Assembly (NCBI RefSeq): GCF_010730055.1
Contig: NZ_AP022575.1
Coordinates: 434,001-498,000, forward strand
Source: Mycobacterium shinjukuense
Lineage (GTDB): Bacteria > Actinomycetota > Actinomycetes > Mycobacteriales > Mycobacteriaceae
Length of the DNA stretch: 64,000 bases
Direction: 5' to 3'
The position numbers were made by a program, and so were the translations under genes. The notes below the pieces were generated by a model. That model did not search any database. It was given only the letters and a program-made list of their open reading frames with translations, and was not told the DNA's origin. Below are positions 8,046 to 17,069 of this stretch, one piece after another (within the stretch, counting starts at the first letter, position 1; each line of letters opens with the position of its first letter).

Positions 8046-10241
8046 CTATTGGCCGCGTTGCGCCTGCGCGGCGGCGTCGGCGGCGGCCGCATGCATCCCG
8101 ATGGCCTCCAGGTCGTTGGACACCGCCCGCAGCGCCGCCGCGTCACCGGCCGCCAGCGCCTGCGCATGGGCCAGCGCCAGCCGGCCGACGGTGCAGTCGA
8201 TCTCGCGGCACAGAAGGGCCAGCGGATGCACCGCGCGGGTGTCCCCGAGTCGGACGGCCTCGTGCCAAACGCGAAGCGCCACGGCCAGCTGGCCGCCGCG
8301 TTCGGCCATCCGCGCCGCCTCGCGGGCGGTGACCACCGCGCCCTGCCGGTCGCGCATGGCGGCCAACCGCCACGCCCGCGCCACACCCAGCTCCGGGGTG
8401 AACAGCGCCGACTTGGTTCCGTGCCGAAATTCCGCCCTGCTCAACGCTTTTGCGGTGGCAGCGGTGTCTCCGAGCTGGGCCAGCGCGGTGGCTAGCAGCA
8501 TCATCGACAGCGGCCCCCACGAGTAGCCGGTGCGTTCCAGGGTGGCGGCCGACGGGCGCAGCAGCGCCGCCGCTCGGCCGAATTCACCTTCAGCGATCAA
8601 CACGTGCGCCAGCAGCACCTCACCGATCGCGCGGCCGGGCTGCTGCAGTTCGGCGAAGTCGGTGAACTGCTGAGCGAGCTCGCGCGCCGCGTCCAGCCGA
8701 CCGGCCAGCAACAGCGCGGTGGTCTGGGCCAACCCGGTGGTGAAGCGCAGCAATCCGGGATGCTCGGCGTCGAGCGCACGCTGCGCCAGCGGCTCAACGT
8801 CGTCGAGACGGCCCCGCCGCGCCGCGCACAGGGCCGCCGCGCTGGCCGCCCACGCCACCGCCTGATCGTCGGCCGACGGTGACACCAGCACCTCGCGGGC
8901 GATGTCGACGGCATGACCGACGTTGCCGGCGTTCATCGCGAAGGTCGCGCCGAGCGCGTCGAGGGTAATGCGCGCGGCGGGGTCCGACACCCGACCGCGG
9001 ATGGTGCGAAGAAACGCGGTGGCCCGCTCCGGCTCGCTCAGCATCCAGAACTGATTGGCCGCGCGCAGCAGCGTCCAGTCCATCAGCTCCGGTTCGGACA
9101 ACGCCGCGGAATCGACCGCCGCCAGCACCGCGTCGGCCTCGCGGCCACGGCCCTGCCACGCCAGGGCGTGCGCCAACGGCAGCCGCGCCGCCGGGCTATC
9201 GGAGCGCGCCAGCGCCGAGCGGGCCAGTCGTTCACCGAGCGTCAGATCGCCCAGCCGCAGCGCCTGCTGCGCGGCGGCGACGACCTCACCGAGCGGCTGG
9301 GGAACGTCGCTGTCCAGGGCCAGCGACGCCAGCCGCAACCTGTCGATGAGGTGCGCGGACGGATGTTGCGACAGCAGGGTGACCAGCTCGGTGCGCCGTC
9401 GTCGCGCACCTTCGTCGCCCAGCGCCGCCCGGGCGCGTGCGGCGAACAGCGGGTGGGCGGTGTAGACCACCGGCTCGTGCGCGCGTTCGCTGCGCACCCG
9501 GGTTTCCGCGGCGCCCAACTCCTCCGCCTGTCGCACGGCACCGTCGCCGGCGAGGACGGTGAGAGCGGCGAGCGACAGCGGCTCCTCGACCGCAAGATAG
9601 TCCAGCACCAACCGCGCCGCGGCAGGCAACTCGGCGATGAACTCGTCAACCTCGGCGGGGGTGGTCGCCCCGCCCGGCGGCTCGATGTCGATCCGCTCCA
9701 GCAGACCATCGGTCCACAGCGCCGCGATGGCCTCGGGCGCGGCCTCGGCGCGGGCGGTGACGATCATCCGGGCGGTGCCGGCCAGCGCAAGTTGGTACAC
9801 CAGGGTGGCTGACAGGATGTCCAGGTCGTGGGCCTCGTCGACGATGAGCAGCAGATCGCCCCGCGGCACGCCGCGGCTCAGCGATGCCCGGGCCGCCCGC
9901 AACAGGGCGGCGGGCTTACCGATGTCGGCTATCTCTACCAAATGGCTGAAGGCGCCGAAGGGAACCACGCGCTCCGTTGGGGTGCCGATGACCCAGCGGG
10001 TCACCGCGGTCGGGCGTCGGCGGGAGAACCGTTCGGCGGCCAACCGGGCCAAGGTGGATTTGCCGACGCCGTCGGGTCCCAGTACGACGGCCCCGCCCGG
10101 CGACGATGCGGGCCGGGTGCGGCCCGTTTTGGAGCCGGGCAATTCGGCCCCGCCCGGACCGGGCCGCGCCGCGCCACCGAGGGCAACGTCGAGGTGCTCC
10201 AATGCGGCCGCGTGCTGCGGGACGTTCCACCGAATCGGCAC
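8046..10241 (-). CDS. Large P-loop ATPase with helical-repeat C-terminus (Rv1203c/Rv1204c-like)
   Basis: 731 residues. The N-terminal third is an AAA/STAND-type ATPase: Walker A GPDGVGKST near residue 55, Walker B LLLIVDEAHDLD near residue 128, and a sensor-like RMIVTARAE. The rest is an alanine-rich helical region resembling the TPR-like repeats of LuxR-family MalT-type regulators (ALAWQGRGREADAVLA, LLAGRLDAARELAQQF). I see no C-terminal LuxR helix-turn-helix, so DNA binding is not supported. A signalling ATPase or degenerate regulator is the best description. From memory, M. tuberculosis carries this region as two genes (Rv1204c then Rv1203c) of similar combined length; here it is one frame. 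Confidence 0.7.
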   Translation of the reverse strand: MPIRWNVPQHAAALEHLDVALGGAARPGPGGAELPGSKTGRTRPASSPGGAVVLGPDGVGKSTLARLAAERFSRRRPTAVTRWVIGTPTERVVPFGAFSHLVEIADIGKPAALLRAARASLSRGVPRGDLLLIVDEAHDLDILSATLVYQLALAGTARMIVTARAEAAPEAIAALWTDGLLERIDIEPPGGATTPAEVDEFIAELPAAARLVLDYLAVEEPLSLAALTVLAGDGAVRQAEELGAAETRVRSERAHEPVVYTAHPLFAARARAALGDEGARRRRTELVTLLSQHPSAHLIDRLRLASLALDSDVPQPLGEVVAAAQQALRLGDLTLGERLARSALARSDSPAARLPLAHALAWQGRGREADAVLAAVDSAALSEPELMDWTLLRAANQFWMLSEPERATAFLRTIRGRVSDPAARITLDALGATFAMNAGNVGHAVDIAREVLVSPSADDQAVAWAASAAALCAARRGRLDDVEPLAQRALDAEHPGLLRFTTGLAQTTALLLAGRLDAARELAQQFTDFAELQQPGRAIGEVLLAHVLIAEGEFGRAAALLRPSAATLERTGYSWGPLSMMLLATALAQLGDTAATAKALSRAEFRHGTKSALFTPELGVARAWRLAAMRDRQGAVVTAREAARMAERGGQLAVALRVWHEAVRLGDTRAVHPLALLCREIDCTVGRLALAHAQALAAGDAAALRAVSNDLEAIGMHAAAADAAAQAQRGQ

Positions 10242-10330
10242 TGCCAGATTTTATTGCCCTGCGATAACGGCCGCAGCGCGATGGGCCCAAACGTGCGCGG
10301 GTTCTGCGGCCTTGGTCTACGTTTCGGAGT

Positions 10331-10888
10331 ATGCGCCCGAAACTCGTCGGCGAGTGGACGGTATGTGTATATTGCGCGGCCGGCCCGACTCACCCCGAAT
10401 TGCTAGAGCTTGCCGCCGAGGTCGGAGAGGCGATCGCCGATCGCGGCTGGACGCTCGTCTGGGGCGGCGGCCACGTGTCGGCGATGGGTGCCGTGGCAAC
10501 GGCGGCGCGGGCACGCCGGGGCCGCACCGTCGGCGTGATCCCGGAGATGCTGGTGCGTCGTGAGGTCGCCGACACCGATGCCGACGAGCTGATCGTGACC
10601 AGCACGATGCGCGAGCGTAAGCAGGTGATGGAAGACCGCGCCGACGCATTCCTTGTGCTACCGGGTGGTGTCGGCACGCTGGACGAGCTGTTTGACGCCT
10701 GGACCGCAGGCTATCTCGGCATGCACGGCAAACCGATCGTCATGCTCGACCCGTGGGGCCACTACGACGGCCTGCTGGTGTGGCTGAACGGATTGGTCGA
10801 CACCGGTTACGTCTCCCAGGTGGCGATCGAGCGGCTGGTGGTGGTCGATAAGGTGGGCGCGGCGCTGGAGTCGTGCGCACCCGCGTGA
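10331..10888 (+). CDS. LOG-family cytokinin-activating phosphoribohydrolase
   Basis: 185 residues with the LOG signature PGGVGTLDELFDAWT preceded by SAMGAVA and TMRERKQVM. The family cleaves N6-modified AMP to free the adenine base (cytokinin). The M. tuberculosis counterpart, Rv1205, is known as a proteasome substrate whose accumulation yields cytokinin-derived aldehydes. The ATG at 10331 directly gives the conserved start. It is divergent from the ATPase gene (89 bp apart) and only 31 bp upstream of fadD6, so it may be co-transcribed with it. Confident on family; the physiological substrate is inferred from the ortholog. Confidence 0.9.
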   Translation: MRPKLVGEWTVCVYCAAGPTHPELLELAAEVGEAIADRGWTLVWGGGHVSAMGAVATAARARRGRTVGVIPEMLVRREVADTDADELIVTSTMRERKQVMEDRADAFLVLPGGVGTLDELFDAWTAGYLGMHGKPIVMLDPWGHYDGLLVWLNGLVDTGYVSQVAIERLVVVDKVGAALESCAPA

Positions 10889-10919
10889 GCGGGACTTCTC
10901 AGGACGAATCGAGGATCAC

Positions 10920-12713
10920 GTGTCCGATCACGGCGCCGGAGCGCGCGCAACGGTCAAGCTGGCAGACGTCGCGACCCGGGTGCCGTCCGTCCTGGCCGAC
11001 ATCGGTTCGATCGTGCGCGGGGCGCTGACCGGGTTGCTCGCCCGGCCGCGGTCCCAGACGTCGATCGGCACCGTGTTCCAGGACCGGGCCGTCCGCTATG
11101 GCGACCGGGTCTTCCTGAAATTCGGCGACCGGCAGCTGACCTATCGCGAGGCCAACGCGACCGCCAACCGGTATGCGGCGGTGTTGGCCGCGCGCGGTGT
11201 CGGTCCACGCGACGTGGTCGGCATCATGCTGCGCAATTCGCCCAACGCGGTGCTGGCGATGCTGGCCGCCGTCAAGTGCGGCGCCATCGCCGGCATGGTG
11301 AACTACCACCAGCGCGGCGAGGTGCTGGCGCACAGCCTCGGTCTGCTGGACGCGAAGGTGTTGATCGCCGAGTCCGACCTGGTGAGCGCCGTCAGTGAAA
11401 GCGGTGGCTCGGCGGGGCCCGTAACCGGCGGCGTGTTGACCATCGCGGAGCTGGAGCGCTTGGCCGCAACCGCGCCCGCCACCAACCCGGCTACGGCGTC
11501 GGCGGTGCGGGCCAAGGACACCGCGTTTTACATCTTCACCTCAGGCACCACCGGATTGCCCAAGGCCAGCGTGATGACCCATCACCGATGGCTACGGGCG
11601 CTGGCCGTGTTCGGCGGAATGGGGCTGCGGCTGAAGGGCTCCGACACGCTCTACAGCTGCCTGCCGCTGTACCACAACAACGCGTTGACGGTGGCGGTGT
11701 CCTCGGTGCTCAATTCCGGGGCGACGTTGGCGCTGGGCACGTCGTTCTCGGCGTCACGGTTCTGGGACGAGGTAATCGCCAGCCAGGCCACGGCGTTCAT
11801 CTACATCGGCGAGCTGTGCCGGTATCTGCTCAACCAACCACCCAAACCGACCGACCGCGCGCACCGGGTGCGAGTGATCGCCGGCAACGGGCTGCGCCCG
11901 GAGATTTGGGAAGAGTTCACGACGCGGTTCGGCATCCAGCGGGTGTGCGAGTTCTACGCCGCCAGCGAAGGCAACTCGGCATTCATCAACATCTTCAATG
12001 TGCCCAGGACCGCCGGTGTTTCGCCGCTGCCGCTGGCCTACGTGGAGTACGACCCCGATACCGGGGACCCGCTGCGGGACGAGCGTGGCCGGGTGCGCCG
12101 GGTGCCAGCCGGTCAGCCCGGCCTGTTGCTCAGCCCGGTCAACAGGCTGCAACCGTTCGACGGCTACACCGATCCGGCGGCCAGCGAAAAGAAGTTGGTG
12201 CGCAACGCTTTCCGCGACGGCGACTGCTGGTTCAACACCGGCGACGTGATGAGCCCGCAGGGCATGGGCCATGCCGCGTTCGTCGACCGGCTGGGCGACA
12301 CCTTTCGATGGAAGGGAGAGAACGTCGCTACCACACAGGTGGAAGCCGCGCTGGCGGCCGACGCGGCCGTCGAAGAGTGCACGGTCTACGGCGTTGAGAT
12401 TCCCCGCACCGGCGGCCGTGCCGGGATGGCCGCGGTAAAGCTGCGCGACGGGGCCGAGTTTGACGGACGCGCCCTGGCCCGGGCGGTGTATCGGCAGCTG
12501 CCCGGCTACGCGTTGCCGCTGTTCGTGCGGGTGGTGCCGGCGATGGCGCACACCACGACGTTCAAGAGCCGCAAGGTCGAGCTGCGTGAGCAGGCCTACG
12601 GCCCCGATGTCGAGGACCCGCTGTACGTGCTGGCCGGCCGCGACGACGGCTATGTGCCGTACTACGCCGAATATCCCGGCGAGGTCGCTGCGGGTAAGCG
12701 CCCTGCAGGCTAG
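10920..12713 (+). CDS. fadD6: Fatty-acid-CoA ligase of the FATP/very-long-chain type
   Basis: 597-residue ANL enzyme that activates fatty acids to acyl-CoA. Seen: the P-loop-like FTSGTTGLPKASVMTHH (~residue 204), FYAASEGNSAFINIFN, WFNTGDVM, DRLGDTFRWKGENVATTQVE (FATP-type A8 region), and the C-terminal TTFKSRKVELREQ. These FATP-type motifs distinguish it from medium-chain FadDs and suggest long or very-long-chain substrates, possibly coupled to uptake. The GTG start at 10920 lies 31 bp after the LOG gene. In M. tuberculosis folP2 follows directly; here about 2 kb intervene. Confidence 0.92.
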   Translation: MSDHGAGARATVKLADVATRVPSVLADIGSIVRGALTGLLARPRSQTSIGTVFQDRAVRYGDRVFLKFGDRQLTYREANATANRYAAVLAARGVGPRDVVGIMLRNSPNAVLAMLAAVKCGAIAGMVNYHQRGEVLAHSLGLLDAKVLIAESDLVSAVSESGGSAGPVTGGVLTIAELERLAATAPATNPATASAVRAKDTAFYIFTSGTTGLPKASVMTHHRWLRALAVFGGMGLRLKGSDTLYSCLPLYHNNALTVAVSSVLNSGATLALGTSFSASRFWDEVIASQATAFIYIGELCRYLLNQPPKPTDRAHRVRVIAGNGLRPEIWEEFTTRFGIQRVCEFYAASEGNSAFINIFNVPRTAGVSPLPLAYVEYDPDTGDPLRDERGRVRRVPAGQPGLLLSPVNRLQPFDGYTDPAASEKKLVRNAFRDGDCWFNTGDVMSPQGMGHAAFVDRLGDTFRWKGENVATTQVEAALAADAAVEECTVYGVEIPRTGGRAGMAAVKLRDGAEFDGRALARAVYRQLPGYALPLFVRVVPAMAHTTTFKSRKVELREQAYGPDVEDPLYVLAGRDDGYVPYYAEYPGEVAAGKRPAG

Positions 12714-12738
12714 CGGGCGGACCCACTGCGCAGCTTGA

Positions 12739-13060
12739 CCTCGGCGAGATCACGGCCACCATGGGTTTCGTTGTCGGCGAGCTCGCCAAGGCGCCCGATG
12801 GTGCGCGCATCCTGTTCGGGTCCTGTTCGGGCTGACCGGCCCGCTGGCCCGCGCCATCCACGTCCGCGTTAACGGTCCGCGCTCAGGTGGTCGACGACTC
12901 CGGCGGAGACGATCCGACGGCGACGATTCGGCTGGACGGGCTGCGGTTCACCCGGCTTGCCGGTGGCCGCCCGATGAGCCCCGCACGGAGGCAGGACGTT
13001 GAGCTCGGTGGCGACAACGACCTGGCCGCCCATATCATCTGCAACCTAGTAATTCGTGCA
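12739..13060 (+). pseudogene. Remnant of a mycothiol-dependent maleylpyruvate-isomerase-like protein
   Basis: Joined across two frameshifts, the translation reads GEITATMGFVVGELAKAPDG, then LTGPLARAIHVRVNG, then QVVDDSGGDDPTATIRLDG, LRFTRLAGGR and ELGGDNDLAAHIICNL. This matches the C-terminal domain common in MDMPI/SCP2-like actinobacterial proteins. Lesions: the 5' part is missing (the remnant begins just after fadD6), an exact 11-bp tandem duplication (tcctgttcggg at 12810-12820 and 12821-12831) shifts the frame, and an extra base near 12881-12884 shifts it again. The family is known for thiol-dependent isomerases; the remnant cannot be functional. Confidence 0.6.
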
Positions 13061-13163
13061 AACCGCTACGTGACTCCTGAGCGCGGGCATAAGCTCCGGC
13101 TACTCGACGATCGGGTGTTGGCTGGGCAACTTGGTCGGTTGCCCCGGTGGTGGGAGCGGCGCG

Positions 13164-14435
13164 ATGTCGTATGTGTTTGCGTTGCCGGAGATTATGTCCG
13201 CCGCGGCCACGGACGTGGCCTCGATTGGTTCGGTGGTCGCGTCGGCCAACCAGGGCGTGGCGGGTGCCACCACGGGGGTATTGGCCGCCGCCGAGGACGA
13301 GGTATCAGCGGCGATCGCGGCTGTGTTTTGCGCCCACGGCCAGGAATATCAAGCGCTCAGCACACAGGCCGCAGCTTTTCATGAGCAGTTTGTGCAGGCA
13401 TTGACCGGGGCGGGTCGGGCGTATGCTGCCGCTGAGGCGGCCAATGCTCCGCTTTTGGAGGCCTTTGGGCGGGCCTTGCTAGGTGTTCAGCAAGAATTTC
13501 AGCAGACCACCACGGTGCTGGCAACCGGAGGATCCACCCGGGTGGCCAACACGAGCGTCGACATTCCGTCACTGGCAAACAACCTTAAAACCGCTGCGCT
13601 GTGGCCGGTAAAACCCCTCCTCAATTTGTCCGGACTCGAAACGCCACTTGCAGCGACAAATAATCCGCTTTGGCAGCTGCTCGAAGTCCCGCCGCTGGCG
13701 TGGTACATCGGCAACGCCCCGTCACCGTATTTGACTTGGCTAATGGGACAAACGGTCCAGTACGGCAGGTATGACGGGATGCGCGTCGTACAGATCACGC
13801 CGGCTCATCCAAGTGGCGAATACGTGGTTGCGATTCATGGTGGCGGGTTTATCCTGCCGCCCTCAATTTTCCACTGGATCAATTACTCGGTGACGGCCAA
13901 CCTGACCGGCGCGACCGTGCAAGTGCCGATTTACCCCTTGGTGTGGCAAGGAGGCACCGCCGGCGTGGTTGTGCCCAAAATGGCGGGCCTCATCTCCTCG
14001 CAAATCGCTCAACACGGGGTCTCCAACGTCAGCGTGATCGGCGACTCCGCCGGTGGCAACCTCGCGCTAGCGGCCGTCCAATACCTGGTGAGCCAGGGTG
14101 ACCCGGTACCGTCGTCCATGGTGTTGCTCTCTCCGTGGCTAGACGTAGGGACTGGGCAGATCGCCAGGCTCTGGGCAGGCAATCTTCCGGTGAACAACTA
14201 TTTGGTGAGTCCGCTGTATGGGTCGCTGAGCGGACTTCCGCCGACATACGTCTACTCGGGTTCATGGGATCCACTCGAAGCCCAGGCGTCCGTCCTCCAG
14301 CGAGCAGCCCTCGCCCAAGGGGCCCCGTTCAGCTTCATACTGGCCAACTTCCAAATACACGACTGGGTTCTGTTCACCCCGGAAGGTTTGCTTTACTGGC
14401 CGCAGATCAACCAGCAACTCGGTATTGCGGCCTGA
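13164..14435 (+). CDS. PE-domain alpha/beta-hydrolase lipase, LipY-like
   Basis: 423 residues. Residues 1-~95 are a PE domain (MSYVFALPEIMSAAATDVAS, AAAEDEVSAAIAAVF), which directs ESX-5 export. After a short linker comes a hormone-sensitive-lipase fold: oxyanion motif HGGGFIL near residue 225, nucleophile in GDSAGGNLAL near residue 295, acid in GSWDPLEAQ, and His in FQIHDWVLF. As I recall the sequence, it is strikingly close to LipY (Rv3097c), the triacylglycerol lipase of M. tuberculosis, including the C-terminal WPQINQQLGIAA. GGGAG precedes ATG 13164. The usual lipY locus lies near ssrA elsewhere, so this is probably a second or moved copy between fadD6 and folP2. Confidence 0.88.
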   Translation: MSYVFALPEIMSAAATDVASIGSVVASANQGVAGATTGVLAAAEDEVSAAIAAVFCAHGQEYQALSTQAAAFHEQFVQALTGAGRAYAAAEAANAPLLEAFGRALLGVQQEFQQTTTVLATGGSTRVANTSVDIPSLANNLKTAALWPVKPLLNLSGLETPLAATNNPLWQLLEVPPLAWYIGNAPSPYLTWLMGQTVQYGRYDGMRVVQITPAHPSGEYVVAIHGGGFILPPSIFHWINYSVTANLTGATVQVPIYPLVWQGGTAGVVVPKMAGLISSQIAQHGVSNVSVIGDSAGGNLALAAVQYLVSQGDPVPSSMVLLSPWLDVGTGQIARLWAGNLPVNNYLVSPLYGSLSGLPPTYVYSGSWDPLEAQASVLQRAALAQGAPFSFILANFQIHDWVLFTPEGLLYWPQINQQLGIAA

Positions 14436-14600
14436 TTGCCCTCGAGCAAGGCCGACCACGCACACGACTCCGAGCCCCATTAGGTCGAATGGCGTGCGCG
14501 CCTACGCTGCGGTTCCGGGTCCTGGTGGCAGGGGATGGCAGACGCCGACCCTGACGCCGGCAAGGCCCGAGAGCGAAACCGCAGCCCATAAGCCAAAGCC

Positions 14601-14639
14601 GAGGTAGAGCTGCGGGTTCAATTCCCGACAACTCCACCG
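14601..14639 (+). other. tmRNA/tRNA-like 3'-end fragment
   Basis: Within 14601-14639, cgggttcaattcccg forms a T-arm and is followed by acaactccacc, the spacing of a tRNA or tmRNA 3' terminus. It resembles the end of mycobacterial ssrA as I recall it (GTAGA...GGGTTCGATTCCCG...CTCCACC). No matching 5' acceptor strand (ggagttg) is found upstream, so this is a fragment, not a working RNA gene. The rest of 14436-14815 has no supported gene. Such 3' ends are common integration targets. Confidence 0.5.
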
Positions 14640-14815
14640 AACTGGTGATGCGATGCGGAGGCGCGCCCACCGGGCGCCGGCCGGGCGAGCGGTATGTCGC
14701 ACAGATCCGCGATGGGACGCTGTCCGCGATGGTGCTGCGCTATAGCTATAGGCGAGGCCTGCTGCGTCCAAGACCGGAGCGGGCTAGCCCCGCCGGGAGC
14801 AGGCACTATGGAGGC

Positions 14816-15691
14816 GTGCAGGCAACGCTGTGCGGCCGCCCGGTCGCAGGGGATCGCGCGCTGATCATGGCGATCGTCAACCGCACTCCAGATTCGTTCT
14901 ACGACCGTGGTGCCACCTTCAGCGACCAGGCCGCGCGGGAAGCCGTTCATCGGGCCATCGGCGAGGGCGCCGACGTCATCGATGTCGGCGGCGTTAAGGC
15001 TGGCCCCGGCGACACCGTGGACGCCGACACCGAGATCGCCCGGGTGGTGCCATTCGTCGAGTGGCTTCGGGGTGCCTACCCGGACCAGCTGATCAGCGTC
15101 GACACCTGGCGCTCGGAGGTGGCCAGGCTGGCCTGCGCGGCGGGCGCGGACCTGATCAACGACACCTGGGGCGGCGTCGACCCCGCGATGCCCGAGGTGG
15201 CCGCCGAGTTCGGGGCGGGCCTGGTCTGTACGCACACCGGGGGAGCGCTGCCCCGCACCCGTCCGTTCCGGGTGAGCTATGGTACGACCACCCGTGGCGT
15301 GGTTGAGGACGTGATTCGCCAGGTCACCGCCTCCGCCGAGCGGGCGGTCGCGGCCGGGGTGGCCCGCGACCGGGTGCTGATCGACCCGGCCCATGATTTC
15401 GGCAAGAACACCTTCCACGGGCTGCTCCTGTTGCGACATCTGGCCGATCTTGTTATGACCGGGTGGCCCGTGCTCATGGCTTTGAGTAACAAGGACTTCG
15501 TCGGGGAGACTCTGGGCGTGGATGTGACCGAGCGGTTCGAGGGGACACTGGCGGCCACCGCGCTGGCGGCGGCCGCCGGGGCGCGCATGTTCCGGGTGCA
15601 CCAGGTGGCGGCTACCCGGCGGGTGCTGGAGATGGTGGCCTCGATCCAGGGGACCCGTCCACCGGCACGGACGGTGAGAGGACTGGCATGA
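14816..15691 (+). CDS. folP2: Dihydropteroate synthase homolog FolP2
   Basis: 291 residues of the pterin-binding TIM-barrel family. Seen: IMAIVNRTPDSFYDRG, IDVGGVKAGPG, LISVDTWR, LINDTWGG, LIDPAHDFGKNTFHGLLLLR. GVKAGPG stands where true DHPS enzymes have GGESTRPG, in line with what is known of mycobacterial FolP2: a homolog that does not supply DHPS activity (FolP1 does). The GTG at 14816 begins the conserved TLCGRPVAGDRAL segment; the open frame extends upstream without similarity. The stop overlaps gpgS by ATGA, so the two are translationally coupled. Its genuine role is unknown. Confidence 0.88.
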   Translation: MQATLCGRPVAGDRALIMAIVNRTPDSFYDRGATFSDQAAREAVHRAIGEGADVIDVGGVKAGPGDTVDADTEIARVVPFVEWLRGAYPDQLISVDTWRSEVARLACAAGADLINDTWGGVDPAMPEVAAEFGAGLVCTHTGGALPRTRPFRVSYGTTTRGVVEDVIRQVTASAERAVAAGVARDRVLIDPAHDFGKNTFHGLLLLRHLADLVMTGWPVLMALSNKDFVGETLGVDVTERFEGTLAATALAAAAGARMFRVHQVAATRRVLEMVASIQGTRPPARTVRGLA

Positions 15692-16668
15692 CGGCATCGG
15701 AGCTGGTCGCAGGCGGCCTCACCGATGACGCGGTGCTCGCCGCGCGGCCCGGAGACACGTGGTGGTCCGACCGCACCTGGAACCGCCCCCGCTGGACGAT
15801 CAGCGAGTTGGTAGCCGCCAAGGCCGGACGGACGGTCTCGGTGGTGCTGCCGGCCCTGAACGAGGCGGAAACCATCGAATCGGTGATCGACAGCATCTCA
15901 CCGCTGGTTGATGGCTTGGTCGACGAACTGATCGTGCTGGACTCGGGCTCCACAGACGACACCGAGATCCGCGCCATCGCCGCCGGAGCCCGCGTCGTCA
16001 GCCGTGAACAGGCGTTGCCGGAGGTGCCGACCCGGCCCGGCAAGGGTGAGGCGTTGTGGCGGTCGCTGGCGGTCACCAGCGGCGACTTCGTGGTGTTCGT
16101 CGACTCCGATTTGATCGACCCGGACCCGATGTTTGTGCCGTGGCTGGTCGGCCCGCTGCTCACCGGCGACGGCATTCACCTGGTCAAGAGCTTCTACCGG
16201 CGCCCGCTCAATGTCGGCGACGCCAGCGGCACCGCGGGCGCCACCGGGGGCGGACGCGTCACCGAGCTGGTAGCGCGGCCGTTGTTGGCGGCGCTGCGGC
16301 CTCAGCTGGGCTGCCTGTTGCAGCCGCTGGGCGGTGAGTACGCGGCCAGCCGGGAGCTGCTGATGTCGCTGCCGTTCGCGCCGGGTTACGGCGTCGAGAT
16401 CGGCCTGCTGGTGGACACCTTCGACCGGTTGGGGCTGGACGCGATCGCGCAGGTGAACCTGGGCGTGCGCGCGCACCGCAACCGGCCGCTGGCCGAGCTG
16501 GGCGCGATGAGCCGCCAGGTCATCGCGACCCTGCTCTCCCGGTGCGGGATCCCCGACTCCGGGATTGGGTTGACCCAGTTCTTTGCGGGCGGTGACGGCT
16601 TCACCCGGCACACCTGGCCGGTGTCGCTGGCCGATCGGCCGCCGATGAACGTGCTCCGGCCTCGGTGA
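15688..16668 (+). CDS. gpgS: Glucosyl-3-phosphoglycerate synthase
   Basis: GT-A glycosyltransferase (GT81) that transfers glucose from a nucleotide donor to 3-phosphoglycerate, the first step of methylglucose lipopolysaccharide synthesis. 326 residues. Nucleotide-sugar fold VSVVLPALNEAETIESVI near residue 50, metal-binding DxD in VFVDSDLIDPDP near 135, and acceptor-side residues in GGEYAASRELL and GYGVEIGLLVD. The start overlaps the folP2 stop (ATGA). It heads a run with a DivIVA-like protein and tag. Confidence 0.94.
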   Translation: MTASELVAGGLTDDAVLAARPGDTWWSDRTWNRPRWTISELVAAKAGRTVSVVLPALNEAETIESVIDSISPLVDGLVDELIVLDSGSTDDTEIRAIAAGARVVSREQALPEVPTRPGKGEALWRSLAVTSGDFVVFVDSDLIDPDPMFVPWLVGPLLTGDGIHLVKSFYRRPLNVGDASGTAGATGGGRVTELVARPLLAALRPQLGCLLQPLGGEYAASRELLMSLPFAPGYGVEIGLLVDTFDRLGLDAIAQVNLGVRAHRNRPLAELGAMSRQVIATLLSRCGIPDSGIGLTQFFAGGDGFTRHTWPVSLADRPPMNVLRPR

Positions 16669-16706
16669 TATCGGGGCTGTCGGTGGCATAAGGCAATATC
16701 GAGCAC

Positions 16707-17069
16707 GTGGCGTTGGTGTTGCTGTATCTGGTGGTTCTGGTCCTGATCGCGATCGTGCTGTTCGGCGCGGCGAGCCTGCTGTTCGGCCGCGGCGAGCAAC
16801 TGCCGCCGCTGCCGCGGGCGACCACGGCGACGGCGCTGCCCGCGTTCGGTGTTACCGGTGCCGACGTCGACGCCGTCAAGTTCACCCAGACGCTGCGGGG
16901 ATACAAGACCAGCGAGGTGGACTGGGTGTTGGACCGACTCGGGCGCGAGCTCGACGCGTTGCGCGGCGAGCTGGCGGCGATCCGTGCGGCCGACACGAAG
17001 ATCGACACCGCCGGCGCGGACCGCTCCGACGACGAGTCCGTTGTCCCTGACCGTTCTGGCCCGACGTGA
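16707..17069 (+). CDS. Membrane-anchored DivIVA-domain protein (Rv1209-like)
   Basis: 120 residues from GTG 16707. One N-terminal transmembrane helix (LLYLVVLVLIAIVLFGAASLLF, split by no charges) leads into a DivIVA-type coiled coil (DVDAVKFTQTLRGYKTSEVD, LDRLGRELDALRGEL) and an acidic tail. DivIVA-like modules bind curved membrane and organise polar growth or septation in actinobacteria. A link to cell-envelope growth is inferred. It overlaps tag by GTGA (17066-17069), so the two are co-translated. Confidence 0.82.
   Translation: MALVLLYLVVLVLIAIVLFGAASLLFGRGEQLPPLPRATTATALPAFGVTGADVDAVKFTQTLRGYKTSEVDWVLDRLGRELDALRGELAAIRAADTKIDTAGADRSDDESVVPDRSGPT

Noticed and set aside
14436..14639. Complete tmRNA or tRNA gene
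   Set aside because: Only the T-arm and 3' end are present; no pairing acceptor 5' strand and no tag-peptide frame were found.
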